From: JANXQZ01 sp038225555
Lineage (GTDB): Bacteria > Acidobacteriota > Terriglobia > Bryobacterales > Bryobacteraceae
Direction of reading: 5' to 3'
NCBI GenBank assembly: GCA_038225555.1
Contig: JBBRRB010000021.1
Coordinates: 1 to 64,000 of the forward strand
Length of the DNA: 64,000 nt
The position numbers and the translations under genes were made by a program. The notes below the pieces were generated by a model, which was not told the origin of the DNA, made no database searches, and was given only the letters and a program-made list of their open reading frames with translations. This document shows, piece after piece, positions 7,613 through 15,426 of the stretch. Position 1 is the first letter of the stretch. Every line of letters begins with the position of its first letter.

Positions 7613-8001
7613 TGGTGGGCAAGAGTCATAGTCCTGGTTTTTTGGCACTGGTGAACGATGCGAAGACGCGCGTGCGGGAAATCGACATTGAGCATTATAA
7701 GAAGATGGTTGACGCAGGCGAGCCGCATCGTCTTGTAGATGTTCGCGAGGACGGCGAATGGGCGGCTGGCCATGCGGCGGGTGCCACGCACTTGAGCAAA
7801 GGCATACTTGAGCGGGACATTGAATCGACATTCCCGGATAAGAGTGAGCGGCTCGTATTTTATTGCGGCGGAGGGTTTCGGTCCGCGCTCTCAGCTGATT
7901 CAGCTCAGAAAATGGAGTATGCCAATGTCATTTCGCTCGATGGTGGCTGGCGTGCCATTCAGGCCTCCGGCTTGCCTTTGGTTAACCCCGATCGCGACTA
8001 A
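7612..8001 (+). CDS. Rhodanese-like domain protein (single domain)
   Basis: The 129-residue protein is a single rhodanese module. It has the VDVREDGEWAAGHAAGATHL entry motif and the active-site loop VFYCGGGFRSA, whose Cys would carry the persulfide. Such proteins move sulfane sulfur, but the physiological acceptor is unknown. The start codon overlaps the murA stop (TGATG) and the 3' end overlaps the convergent alkyltransferase-like gene by 20 bp. Co-transcription with murQ-murA seems arbitrary functionally and is probably an organisational feature. Confidence 0.85.
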   Translation: MVGKSHSPGFLALVNDAKTRVREIDIEHYKKMVDAGEPHRLVDVREDGEWAAGHAAGATHLSKGILERDIESTFPDKSERLVFYCGGGFRSALSADSAQKMEYANVISLDGGWRAIQASGLPLVNPDRD

Positions 8002-8296
8002 CCTGGGGCCGCCGGATGAACCGGTGCTCATGCTCGCTCATGCGCACGCGACGACCGCTAAATTTCACGCCTTCCAACTCTAGTCGAATCCGCTGATCGA
8101 GTCCTTGTTCCCCGGGCAGAACGATCTTCCCTCCCGCGCCGAGTACACGATGCCAGGGCAAGCCTTTCGCGTCGCGAAGAGCCCGCCCGACTTGCCTGGC
8201 GCATCCGGGATGGCCAGCAGCGCGAGCAACGGCTCCATACGTAGAAACTTTGCCGCGCGGAATGCGGCGGACGACATCGCGGATGCTGGCCAGCAT
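7982..8296 (-). CDS. Alkyltransferase-like (ATL) DNA-binding protein, MGMT fold without the acceptor cysteine
   Basis: The 104-residue protein is the DNA-binding half of O6-methylguanine-DNA methyltransferase (IPRGKVSTYGAVARAAG helix-turn-helix, ARQVGRALRD arginine-finger helix). The normally invariant PCHR acceptor motif reads PWHR at residues 47-50, so Cys is replaced by Trp. That is the defining feature of ATL/Atl1 proteins, which flip O6-alkylguanine and recruit nucleotide excision repair instead of accepting the alkyl group. ATG 8296 is chosen: it gives the family N-terminus and starts 5 bp after the sialate esterase stop. A longer frame to 8368 would lie inside that gene. Confidence 0.88.
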   Translation of the reverse strand: MLASIRDVVRRIPRGKVSTYGAVARAAGHPGCARQVGRALRDAKGLPWHRVLGAGGKIVLPGEQGLDQRIRLELEGVKFSGRRVRMSEHEHRFIRRPQVSRDRG

Positions 8297-8301
8297 GGAT
8301 G

Positions 8302-9768
8302 CTACAGCCTGATTGGCATCGGACCGAAAGCGGGGACCGCCAAATCCGCCGCGTCCGTTACATTGCAATACGGGTCTTTCCCGAACCCATACCGCAGCGA
8401 AGCATGCTCCGGAAGTTTGCCTGAGATAAAGAGCAGCACGGTGCTGGCTTCCGCCGGATCCACACTGGCTTTATAAATCAAGGGCAGGGCAGGACCGTCC
8501 CCGTTGTGGATGGTGAAGCCCGAGATGCGGCCTTCGGACTGGAGTCGCTGATTCACGTCGGTGAACCTTACCTTGAGCACGCCCGCCTCGTAGATGGCCG
8601 ACGCCGGTCGTGGACCCGGCTTCAGTTCACCATAGTTGTTCACGCGCGGGAAAAGGTCGTGACTCACACGGTCAGCCAGACGCCGGCCGAGGCGCTTCAA
8701 GTCAGGAGTGCTGACGTGAATGCCATCTTCCAGTGAGAGATCTACCGAGGCCACCATTCCCGAGTGCGGAATTTCGCTTTCAGCCGTGCGCTGAGCCTCT
8801 TGGATCAAATTCCACTCCGGGATGTTGAGGTCGCTGATATGCCTGCCGATTTGAACGTAGTAAAACGGAAGATCTCGCTGCCCCTGATCGCTCCGGACCG
8901 ACTTCACGAAATTCAAAAACAGGCTCTTGAATTGAGCGGCAGCTTTGGGATTTGCGTCTGATTCCCCTTGATACCAGAGAATTCCTTTTACTTTGCCTCC
9001 AGCCGAAAGAACGCGCCGGTACATAGACCCGTACAGAGAATCTCCCTCCCGATCCTTTAGCGCTGGACTCCATTGCTCCATGGATGTGCCGCCGTGCGCG
9101 CAAGGGATCAATCCGACAGGGATGCCGGTGCGTTTGAGCATCGTCACTGCGAAGGGCAGGCCCAGGCCTGCGCCGTTCTTGCGCTCGTGGATGTACTTCT
9201 GGAGCCACTCGCCGGTGATCCGCTCATACTCGCCTTGAGCGCTCCTGCGCCAATGCACGCGATCCGCCGCACCGACCAGCGTATGCAGCGGCTCTTCGGC
9301 GACCTGCCAACGATCCGCCATATCGAAACTATGAACTAACGGGTCCGGCTGCTCGACATCGACCAGCGCGCCCAGGCCTTCCATGTTCGACTGTCCAGCG
9401 AGAATCCACAGATCGCCCACGAGCACATTGTCGACAGCAGCGATCGCCGTTGCGCCTCGCATGCGCAATTCGATCCGGTAAGGACCGCCCGTTGGCAGGC
9501 TCTTAATTTCAGCGGTCCATGCCAGCTTTTGTACTTGTCCAACCGGGATCCAATCGAAGCCGGAGATCACGCCGCCCGCGCCCAGCAGACGCGCCTCGAT
9601 CGGCTTGCCGTTAGTCTTCTTGCCGCTGACCGTGCCCTTTAAAGAAACGTCCGCCAAGCCGCTGAGGCTTCGCTGTAGAACCTGCTCGTCTTTGGGCCCG
9701 TCGGTGATTCGGATTTCCTGGCCGAATGCCGTTGCCGAGGCAAGGCAGATGATGAGCCTGACGAGCAT
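8302..9768 (-). CDS. Secreted sialate O-acetylesterase-like hydrolase (SASA domain)
   Basis: The 488-residue protein has a signal peptide (LIICLASATAFGQ) and the SGNH-type SASA domain. WILAGQSNMEGLG supplies the nucleophile Ser and GILWYQGESDANP the second block, with a His in EDGIHVS near the C-terminal end of the domain. Such enzymes remove O-acetyl groups from sialic acid or from plant polysaccharides such as acetyl-xylan. In an acidobacterium the plant-glycan role is more likely, but this is inference. The gene is upstream of, and probably co-transcribed with, the ATL gene. Confidence 0.85.
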   Translation of the reverse strand: MLVRLIICLASATAFGQEIRITDGPKDEQVLQRSLSGLADVSLKGTVSGKKTNGKPIEARLLGAGGVISGFDWIPVGQVQKLAWTAEIKSLPTGGPYRIELRMRGATAIAAVDNVLVGDLWILAGQSNMEGLGALVDVEQPDPLVHSFDMADRWQVAEEPLHTLVGAADRVHWRRSAQGEYERITGEWLQKYIHERKNGAGLGLPFAVTMLKRTGIPVGLIPCAHGGTSMEQWSPALKDREGDSLYGSMYRRVLSAGGKVKGILWYQGESDANPKAAAQFKSLFLNFVKSVRSDQGQRDLPFYYVQIGRHISDLNIPEWNLIQEAQRTAESEIPHSGMVASVDLSLEDGIHVSTPDLKRLGRRLADRVSHDLFPRVNNYGELKPGPRPASAIYEAGVLKVRFTDVNQRLQSEGRISGFTIHNGDGPALPLIYKASVDPAEASTVLLFISGKLPEHASLRYGFGKDPYCNVTDAADLAVPAFGPMPIRL

Positions 9769-9803
9769 GATCAGGCTTGCATTGTAACATCGCTAACCAA
9801 GTG

Positions 9804-10202
9804 TCAGTTCGGTATTACCGGTGATGTAACCTGCGCCCGACGTGCGCCACCGGTCAAGTTTCCGCTCGCCTTTTGGCGAGCCGCATCGCTGATTTTGATG
9901 TTGTTCACAACTTGGACGGCACCGGCGGTTCTGGCCATACGGGTGGCCGCTCCCTTGTGCTGTATCACGTTCGTGGAGCCCTCCCACGTAACGATCCCGT
10001 TTTTCACTTTGGCCGTAAATCCATCTTTGCCGATCTTCGATTTCGCCAGCTTCATGTGGATCAGGCGATCAAGCTCGGGATCGCTCACCCGCATGTGAGA
10101 GGCGGCGGGTGCGGTCTTGGGAGTACTTGCCCCAGCCACCGTCGCAACGGACCCCACCAGGGACAAAAGGGCCAAACTGGAGACCACTAAGAGTTTTTGC
10201 AT
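9804..10202 (-). CDS. Secreted BON-domain protein
   Basis: The 132-residue protein has a signal peptide (LLVVSSLALLSLVGSVATVAGA) and a BON domain at about residues 40-105, with VSDPELDRLIHMKLAKS, VKNGIVTWEGST and RTAGAVQVVNNIKI in the expected alpha-beta-beta order. BON domains bind phospholipid or other outer-envelope ligands, as in OsmY. A single copy with a short basic tail suggests an envelope-stress protein. It diverges from the oxidoreductase at 10264. Confidence 0.85.
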   Translation of the reverse strand: MQKLLVVSSLALLSLVGSVATVAGASTPKTAPAASHMRVSDPELDRLIHMKLAKSKIGKDGFTAKVKNGIVTWEGSTNVIQHKGAATRMARTAGAVQVVNNIKISDAARQKASGNLTGGARRAQVTSPVIPN

Positions 10203-10251
10203 AATACTTCGCTAGTGCGATCCCCGAAGGAAAACTCTCACGCCAAGGGTA

Positions 10252-10257
10252 TATAAT
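10252..10257 (+). promoter_or_regulatory. Consensus -10 element TATAAT close to the start codon at 10264
   Basis: A perfect TATAAT lies only 6 bp before ATG 10264 in the BON/oxidoreductase divergent gap. If used, the transcript would be leaderless or nearly so. No matching -35 hexamer is visible at 16-18 bp upstream. Confidence 0.4.
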
Positions 10258-10263
10258 TCGCTC

Positions 10264-11466
10264 ATGTCTCATGAAAATCTAGCCCGCCGCGCCTTCATCG
10301 GCGGCGCGACCGCGCTGACCGCTGCCTCCTACTCCCGCGTGATGGGAGCGAACGACACCGTGCAAATGGGCGTGATCGGCCCCGGGGAGCGCGGTCGCTT
10401 CGTGATGAGCCAGTTCATGCTGAACCCCAAGGTGCATGTCGGCGCGCTCTGCGACATCTACAGCGAACAGATCGACAAGGCCAAACAGAAAGCGCCCGAC
10501 ACGAAAACCTTCACCGATCATCGCAAGCTTCTGGAGATGAAGGAACTGGACTTGGTGCTAATCGCGACTCCGGATCACTGGCATTCCCGCACGGCAATCG
10601 ACGCGCTAAATGCCGGCAAGGACGTCTACGTTGAGAAGCCTCTGACCCGTACCATCGGCGAGGGGCCGAACATCGTGAAGGCGTGCCGGATTAACGAGCG
10701 CGTTTGCCAGGTAGGCATGCAACAACGGTCGGGCATTCATTACCTTCGCGCCAAGGCGGAGTACCTGGATACGGGCAAGCTTGGCAAGATCACGCTGGCT
10801 CGAACTTGGTGGCACGGGAACACTTACCACCTTCGAAAAGCGCCGGAGTCTTTGCGGGAAAAGCCGTCCAACCTGGATTGGGCCCATTTCCTTGGTCCGG
10901 TAAAGTGGCGCGACTGGGACCCTCAGCAGTATTGGAACTGGCGCGCGTATCTGGACTTCGGAGGCGGCCAAGTGACGGACCTGTTCACTCATTGGATCGA
11001 TGTGGTGCACATGTTTATGGGGCAGGAGATTCCAAAGGCCGCGTCGGCGGCTGGCGGTGTATTCGCGTATAAGGATGGCCGCACCGCGCCCGATACGATT
11101 AACGTTCTGCTCGATTATCCCGGCGATTTCACCGCGACTTTCGAGGCCACACTCGCGCCCGGAATCACCGGGGCCGCTGTTGAGATGTGCGGCACCGAAG
11201 GGCGCCTCTACATCGACCGTAGCAAGTACGTTTTCTACCCAATCGGGCGCAACGCCCAGCCGGTGGAAGTAAAGGCTGAGCCCCACGATCTGACTTTGGA
11301 TCATGTGAATAACTTTCTCGAGTGCGTGCGGACCAGGAAGCGTCCGAATGGCGACGTGTTGATCGGGCACCGGTCGGCGCAGGCTTCGCATTTGGGGAAT
11401 ATTGCGTATTTGGAGAGGAGAAGGATCGATTTCGATCCTCAGCGGGAAGAGATTCTTCCTTTTTAA
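10264..11466 (+). CDS. Tat-exported Gfo/Idh/MocA-family oxidoreductase
   Basis: The 400-residue protein opens with a twin-arginine signal (NLARRAFIGGATALTAASYS), so it is probably folded with NAD(P) in the cytoplasm and exported. The Rossmann fold begins MGVIGPGERGRF. The signature EKPLTRT near residue 125 carries the Lys typical of the dehydrogenase active site, and the C-terminal alpha/beta domain includes DLFTHWIDVVHMFMG. Acidobacteria and Planctomycetes carry many such Tat-linked sugar oxidoreductases, with substrates mostly unassigned. It is monocistronic by spacing, with the HEAT gene 66 bp downstream. Confidence 0.88.
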   Translation: MSHENLARRAFIGGATALTAASYSRVMGANDTVQMGVIGPGERGRFVMSQFMLNPKVHVGALCDIYSEQIDKAKQKAPDTKTFTDHRKLLEMKELDLVLIATPDHWHSRTAIDALNAGKDVYVEKPLTRTIGEGPNIVKACRINERVCQVGMQQRSGIHYLRAKAEYLDTGKLGKITLARTWWHGNTYHLRKAPESLREKPSNLDWAHFLGPVKWRDWDPQQYWNWRAYLDFGGGQVTDLFTHWIDVVHMFMGQEIPKAASAAGGVFAYKDGRTAPDTINVLLDYPGDFTATFEATLAPGITGAAVEMCGTEGRLYIDRSKYVFYPIGRNAQPVEVKAEPHDLTLDHVNNFLECVRTRKRPNGDVLIGHRSAQASHLGNIAYLERRRIDFDPQREEILPF

Positions 11467-11504
11467 GCCGGCCGGAGTTGTTTTCGGGAGACATCATGCT
11501 TTTA

Positions 11505-11528
11505 CTCCTTACAGCCGATAGTAAGGAG
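11505..11528 (+). promoter_or_regulatory. Hairpin that would mask the ribosome binding site of the HEAT/vWA gene
   Basis: CTCCTTA (11505-11511) is the exact reverse complement of TAAGGAG (11522-11528), leaving a 10-base loop. The 3' arm is the core of an almost perfect Shine-Dalgarno (AAGGAGGT) before ATG 11533. Formation would block ribosome entry; whether it is regulated is unknown. Confidence 0.42.
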
Positions 11529-11532
11529 GTAG

Positions 11533-13350
11533 ATGATGGAGGACCTCAAGCAGCTAATCCACGATTTTGACATTAGACCCATGGTCGCCGGCAGGCAGAT
11601 GCGTCAACTGCTTGAGACCGACCGCGCCGCCTTCCTGGAATCATCGCTAGTTTACCTCCGGGCTGCGACGGACAACCCGGGCTCTCATTATTTGCTCACT
11701 CTGCTGATGATGAATGGGATGATCGTAGGTCCTCTGTCCGACCCAGCTCTATTTTCCCTGGATGAAGCCGTCAGTTTGGCTCGCATGTTGCTGCGCCTTG
11801 AACCTCTTCTGGACATAAAGATGGTGCGGAGCCTTAGCGAAGTGAAGGACCCCAACTCCATGGAGGAGCTCGAGCAGAAGGCTGGCAGTGCGAAAGGAAT
11901 TCGATTGCTGGACATCCTTGGCGCGATATCCGATGGCACGCGGATCTTGCCAGTGATGGCTCGGCTTCTGAACCATCCCGATGGATGGGTTCGCTCGAAA
12001 GCCGCTCTGATGGTGGGCCGCAACAATAAGAACTATAAATGGGTTGAGCAGCGCTTGTCCGAGCCGGACTCCCGTGTTCGAGCCAATGCTCTTGAATCGC
12101 TGTGGGGCGTAGAGTCAGAAGGTTCGAGAGGCGTCTTCTGGGGAGCCTTGGCGGACCCGGATAACCGCGTCGCGGGCAATGCTCTGTTTGGGCTTTATCG
12201 GTTGGGCGAAGCAGACAGCATTCCCCTCACGCTGGATCTGTTGAAGCATAGCGATGCGGACTTCCGCCTTACGGGGATTTGGGTCATGGGAAACACCGGC
12301 GATCAGCGGTTTCTGGGAGTTTTGGCGCGAATTTTGGCGGATAGCAATCCTAAAATTCGAACTGCCGCGTTTCGCGCCGTCGCCCGGCTGAAACAGCAAG
12401 GTGCTGTTCAAGTGGTTAGCCCGAAGCTGGAGATACGCGTACGAGGCATCGAAGATTCCGACGCCTGGGCTCAGGTTGCCGTTGAGGTGTGGTCAGAGGG
12501 CGATCATTCCAGTCCCTGCAAGGAGATCAGCGGACTGAAAGCTACTCAGTTCGCTCTCTATGAAAATTCTCTGCTGGTAACCCACTATCAGGTGGAGGAG
12601 ATGTCCCACCCTGAAGCAACTGCAATCGCGTTCGCCGTTCCGCGAGTTGTCGAAGCCAACGATCCCGTCCATGCAAGTTGCGAGTTGGCGTTCACTCGGG
12701 CTATTCGACACAAGCGGAAGCCAGATTCCTGGCTGGTTCTCAAATACCTGCCGGAAAAAGCGCCCGAAAGAACCCCCGCTGCTAAGAACACCAACAGTAT
12801 CTTGCAGCTCGATCCGCACCCCGCTAACGAGGTGGAGGAAGCGACGCTGCCCTCGGATCTGCGCTTTTCCACCGATCCGGAAGAAATTATGGAAGCGGTA
12901 CAAGCAGCCGGCCAGCGTATGGCCTTGCCGTCCGGCATAGTCGAGGCGGCCCGGGGCCTGCTCCCCGCCATCGCGCAAGCCCGCGGGGCGCGACATTTAG
13001 TCCTGTTCCTACATCCCTTGGGAGGTGCAGCATCCGGCGAGGACGGGTCGTCTGCCTGGACAGATTTGGTGCCGCAAGCGCGAATAGGGAAAGTGGCCGT
13101 ACACTGTCTTGGACCAATGGACTCGCCGGATATGAAAGAGCTTTGCTCGAAGACAGGCGGTTCTTATTGGCCTGTCTCCTCGATCGATGATATTCCTGCC
13201 ACACTCGAGGCGCTCTGTGCTTCGATGATAAATCAGTATCTGGTCAAATACCGCTCGCCTTCGTTAGACGCGCTGCCATCGTCCAGCCTGAAAGTGCAGG
13301 TCTATGCCCCGCAGGGATTCGGGCAAGAGATTTTGGTTCGCGCGGGATAA
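11533..13350 (+). CDS. HEAT-repeat protein with C-terminal vWA-like (acidobacterial VWFA-related) domain
   Basis: The 605-residue protein has no signal peptide. Residues of about 130-290 form HEAT/PBS-lyase-type repeats (VMARLLNHPDGWVRSKAALM, RLSEPDSRVRANALESLWG, ALADPDNRVAGNALFGLYRL, ILADSNPKIRTAAFRAVARL). The C-terminal half (about 295-600) has the arrangement of acidobacterial VWFA-related domains (FALYENSLLVTHYQVEE, then GARHLVLFLHPLGG), though a complete metal site DxSxS is not obvious. It is likely a scaffold for protein assembly in the cytoplasm. A near-perfect ribosome binding site four bases before ATG 11533 supports this start. Confidence 0.72.
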   Translation: MMEDLKQLIHDFDIRPMVAGRQMRQLLETDRAAFLESSLVYLRAATDNPGSHYLLTLLMMNGMIVGPLSDPALFSLDEAVSLARMLLRLEPLLDIKMVRSLSEVKDPNSMEELEQKAGSAKGIRLLDILGAISDGTRILPVMARLLNHPDGWVRSKAALMVGRNNKNYKWVEQRLSEPDSRVRANALESLWGVESEGSRGVFWGALADPDNRVAGNALFGLYRLGEADSIPLTLDLLKHSDADFRLTGIWVMGNTGDQRFLGVLARILADSNPKIRTAAFRAVARLKQQGAVQVVSPKLEIRVRGIEDSDAWAQVAVEVWSEGDHSSPCKEISGLKATQFALYENSLLVTHYQVEEMSHPEATAIAFAVPRVVEANDPVHASCELAFTRAIRHKRKPDSWLVLKYLPEKAPERTPAAKNTNSILQLDPHPANEVEEATLPSDLRFSTDPEEIMEAVQAAGQRMALPSGIVEAARGLLPAIAQARGARHLVLFLHPLGGAASGEDGSSAWTDLVPQARIGKVAVHCLGPMDSPDMKELCSKTGGSYWPVSSIDDIPATLEALCASMINQYLVKYRSPSLDALPSSSLKVQVYAPQGFGQEILVRAG

Positions 13351-13353
13351 GGG

Positions 13354-14427
13354 TCAGCCGTGGCGGATGACCAGCACGTCGCCGTCTTTGACGATGTACT
13401 CCTTTCCTTCGAGTCGAAGCAGGCCTTTCTCACGGACCCCCGGATAGCCATTCAAATCCACGAGTGCCTTCCAGTTGACCACCTCCGCACGTATGAACTT
13501 GCGCTCGAAATCGCTATGAATAGCTCCAGCCGCTTTCGGAGCGGTACTGTTCATTGCGATGGTCCACGCACGCACCTCCGTCTCGCCGGCAGTGAGGAAA
13601 GACATGAGTCCCAGCAGCGCGTAGGTAGCGGAGATCAGCCGTTCCAGGCCGGAGTCCTTCAATCCATAACTGGCCAAATACTCTAACTGTTCGGCCCTCG
13701 GTAGTTCGGATAATTCCGCTTCTATCTTTCCGCAGATAGCGGTAACCCCCGTGTTCCTTCTGCCCGCCAGCGGACCTTGCCGGTATTCTTCCTCCACTTC
13801 ATGCATCCTCGGCGCGTCTTCTTCGCCGATATTCAGCACGAACAGCATGGGCTTTTGCGAGAGGAATTGAAAGCCTCGAATCGTCTTTTCCTCGTCCGCC
13901 GTGAACTCCTGGGTCCGCAACGGCATATCCGATTCAAGCGCCGCCTTGCATCGCTCCAGTAGGGCGAACTCCCGATCCAGCTCCGGGCTCTTCCCCTTCT
14001 TGCGGTCTTTCTCAAGCCGGTCCATCCGCTTTTCCACTACCACCAAGTCACTGAGGATCAGTTCGGTATCCACATCCTGCATATCGCGAATCGGATCCAC
14101 CGAACCTTTTTCGTGCGGCACCGTATCGCTCTGAAAAAGGCGAAGCACGTGCGCCAGCGCGTCAGCGACACGCATGCTGGCCATGTAGCTGGGATCGCGC
14201 AAAGCCTCTTTGGAGATCGCCGGAAAATCGAGATATTCAACCGTCGCGAACGTAATTTTCGGCGGATCGAAGAGTTTGGCCAGCGCATCCAGCCTCGCAT
14301 CCGGAACCTTGGTCACCCCAACCCGCGCTTCCATGTTGCCGACGCGGGTGGACTCGTGTACCCCCGTAAGAATTGTGAACAGAGATGTTTTGCCCACCAT
14401 TGGCAGGCCGACAATTGCAGTTTTCAT
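13354..14427 (-). CDS. ychF: Ribosome-binding ATPase YchF (Obg-family)
   Basis: The 357-residue protein has an N-terminal G domain and a C-terminal TGS domain ending GKEYIVKDGDVLVIRHG, the closing motif of YchF/OLA1. The family hydrolyses ATP rather than GTP and binds 70S ribosomes. The P-loop here reads GLPMVGKTSLF, whereas most YchF proteins have GLPNVGKSTLF; the Lys is kept and Ser-Thr is swapped to Thr-Ser. Other conserved parts (VEYLDFPAISKEA, FVLNIGEED, LMSFLTAGETEVRAWTI) are present. It follows the MoxR gene by 10 bp on the same strand. Confidence 0.92.
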   Translation of the reverse strand: MKTAIVGLPMVGKTSLFTILTGVHESTRVGNMEARVGVTKVPDARLDALAKLFDPPKITFATVEYLDFPAISKEALRDPSYMASMRVADALAHVLRLFQSDTVPHEKGSVDPIRDMQDVDTELILSDLVVVEKRMDRLEKDRKKGKSPELDREFALLERCKAALESDMPLRTQEFTADEEKTIRGFQFLSQKPMLFVLNIGEEDAPRMHEVEEEYRQGPLAGRRNTGVTAICGKIEAELSELPRAEQLEYLASYGLKDSGLERLISATYALLGLMSFLTAGETEVRAWTIAMNSTAPKAAGAIHSDFERKFIRAEVVNWKALVDLNGYPGVREKGLLRLEGKEYIVKDGDVLVIRHG

Positions 14428-14437
14428 TTTGAGGAGA

Positions 14438-15397
14438 TTAGAGCGGTACCTTTACCAGGGTTAAGATTTCCTGCAGAATGCGCTCGGTCATTTCAGGGCT
14501 GCGTTGCGACAGGGATGCTCTCGGATTGATCGCGATACGATGCGCGCAAACCGGGATGATCAGCCGCTTCACATCATCCGGGATCACGTAATCGCGTCCT
14601 TCCAGCATGGCCAGAGCCTGCGTCGCGCGATACAACGCCTGTGCGCCCCGGGGGCTCACGCCGAGAGCGAGCGATTCATGTGCGCGCGTCTTCTCGATGA
14701 TGGCCAGCATGTAATCCACCAGAGACTCGTCCACCGCGATGCGATTCACCTGGGCTTGCAACTCCAGTACCTCGTCGCCTGAAACGACGGGCAGCATATG
14801 GTCACTCGGGTTGCGATCGGAGTGGCGAAGGATTTGTCGCTCCGCTTCCCGGTCCGGGTAGCCGATCCGCATGCGCATGAGGAATCGATCGAGCTGTGAT
14901 TCGGGAAGAGGGTAGGTTCCGTGATGTTCCACCGGATTCTGCGTCGCGATCACCATGAATGGCTGCGCCAGCGGATACGAATGGCTCTCGATGGTAACCT
15001 GTATCTCATTCATCGCTTCCAGCAGCGCGGATTGAGTCTTGGGCGTGGCGCGATTGATCTCGTCGGCAAGCAGGAAATTCGTGAACACGGGCCCGGTCTT
15101 GAATTCGAAGTCCTGAGTATGAGCGTTGTAGATGGTGACGCCGAGGACATCGCTGGGCAACATGTCGCTGGTGAACTGCAGGCGGTGAAACTCGCACTGT
15201 ACGGATCGGGCCAGAGCGTGTGCCAGTGTGGTTTTTCCGACTCCGGGCACATCTTCGATCAGCAAGTGACCTTTCGCCAACAGGCACACCAGCGTGAGGC
15301 GCACCACCTCTGCTTTGCCGCGAATCGCACCGGATAGCGCCGACTCCAGTAGGTTCAGTTTTGTGAGCGCCACTGGCGCGGCTACCATTAAGCTCAT
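14438..15397 (-). CDS. MoxR-family AAA+ ATPase
   Basis: The 319-residue AAA+ protein has Walker A in EDVPGVGKTTLAHALA, Walker B in FLLADEINRATPKTQSALLEAM, sensor 1 in VIATQNPVEHHGTYPLPESQ and the C-terminal lid SPRGAQALYRATQALAML. MoxR ATPases usually act as chaperones for enzyme maturation together with DUF58 and vWA proteins. None of those partners is adjacent here, so it is an orphan copy beside ychF. The start is ATG 15397; the frame remains open to 15511 but that would run into the divergent membrane-protein gene. Confidence 0.9.
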   Translation of the reverse strand: MSLMVAAPVALTKLNLLESALSGAIRGKAEVVRLTLVCLLAKGHLLIEDVPGVGKTTLAHALARSVQCEFHRLQFTSDMLPSDVLGVTIYNAHTQDFEFKTGPVFTNFLLADEINRATPKTQSALLEAMNEIQVTIESHSYPLAQPFMVIATQNPVEHHGTYPLPESQLDRFLMRMRIGYPDREAERQILRHSDRNPSDHMLPVVSGDEVLELQAQVNRIAVDESLVDYMLAIIEKTRAHESLALGVSPRGAQALYRATQALAMLEGRDYVIPDDVKRLIIPVCAHRIAINPRASLSQRSPEMTERILQEILTLVKVPL

Positions 15398-15426
15398 TGT
15401 AACGCGCCGGTCTTTTATACTGGCTC

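Noticed and set aside
6812..7831. Long minus-strand frame of about 340 codons opposite murA
   Set aside because: murA is unambiguous in the other strand; the antisense frame is Arg/His/Ser-rich, without any domain or ribosome binding site, as expected in GC-rich DNA.
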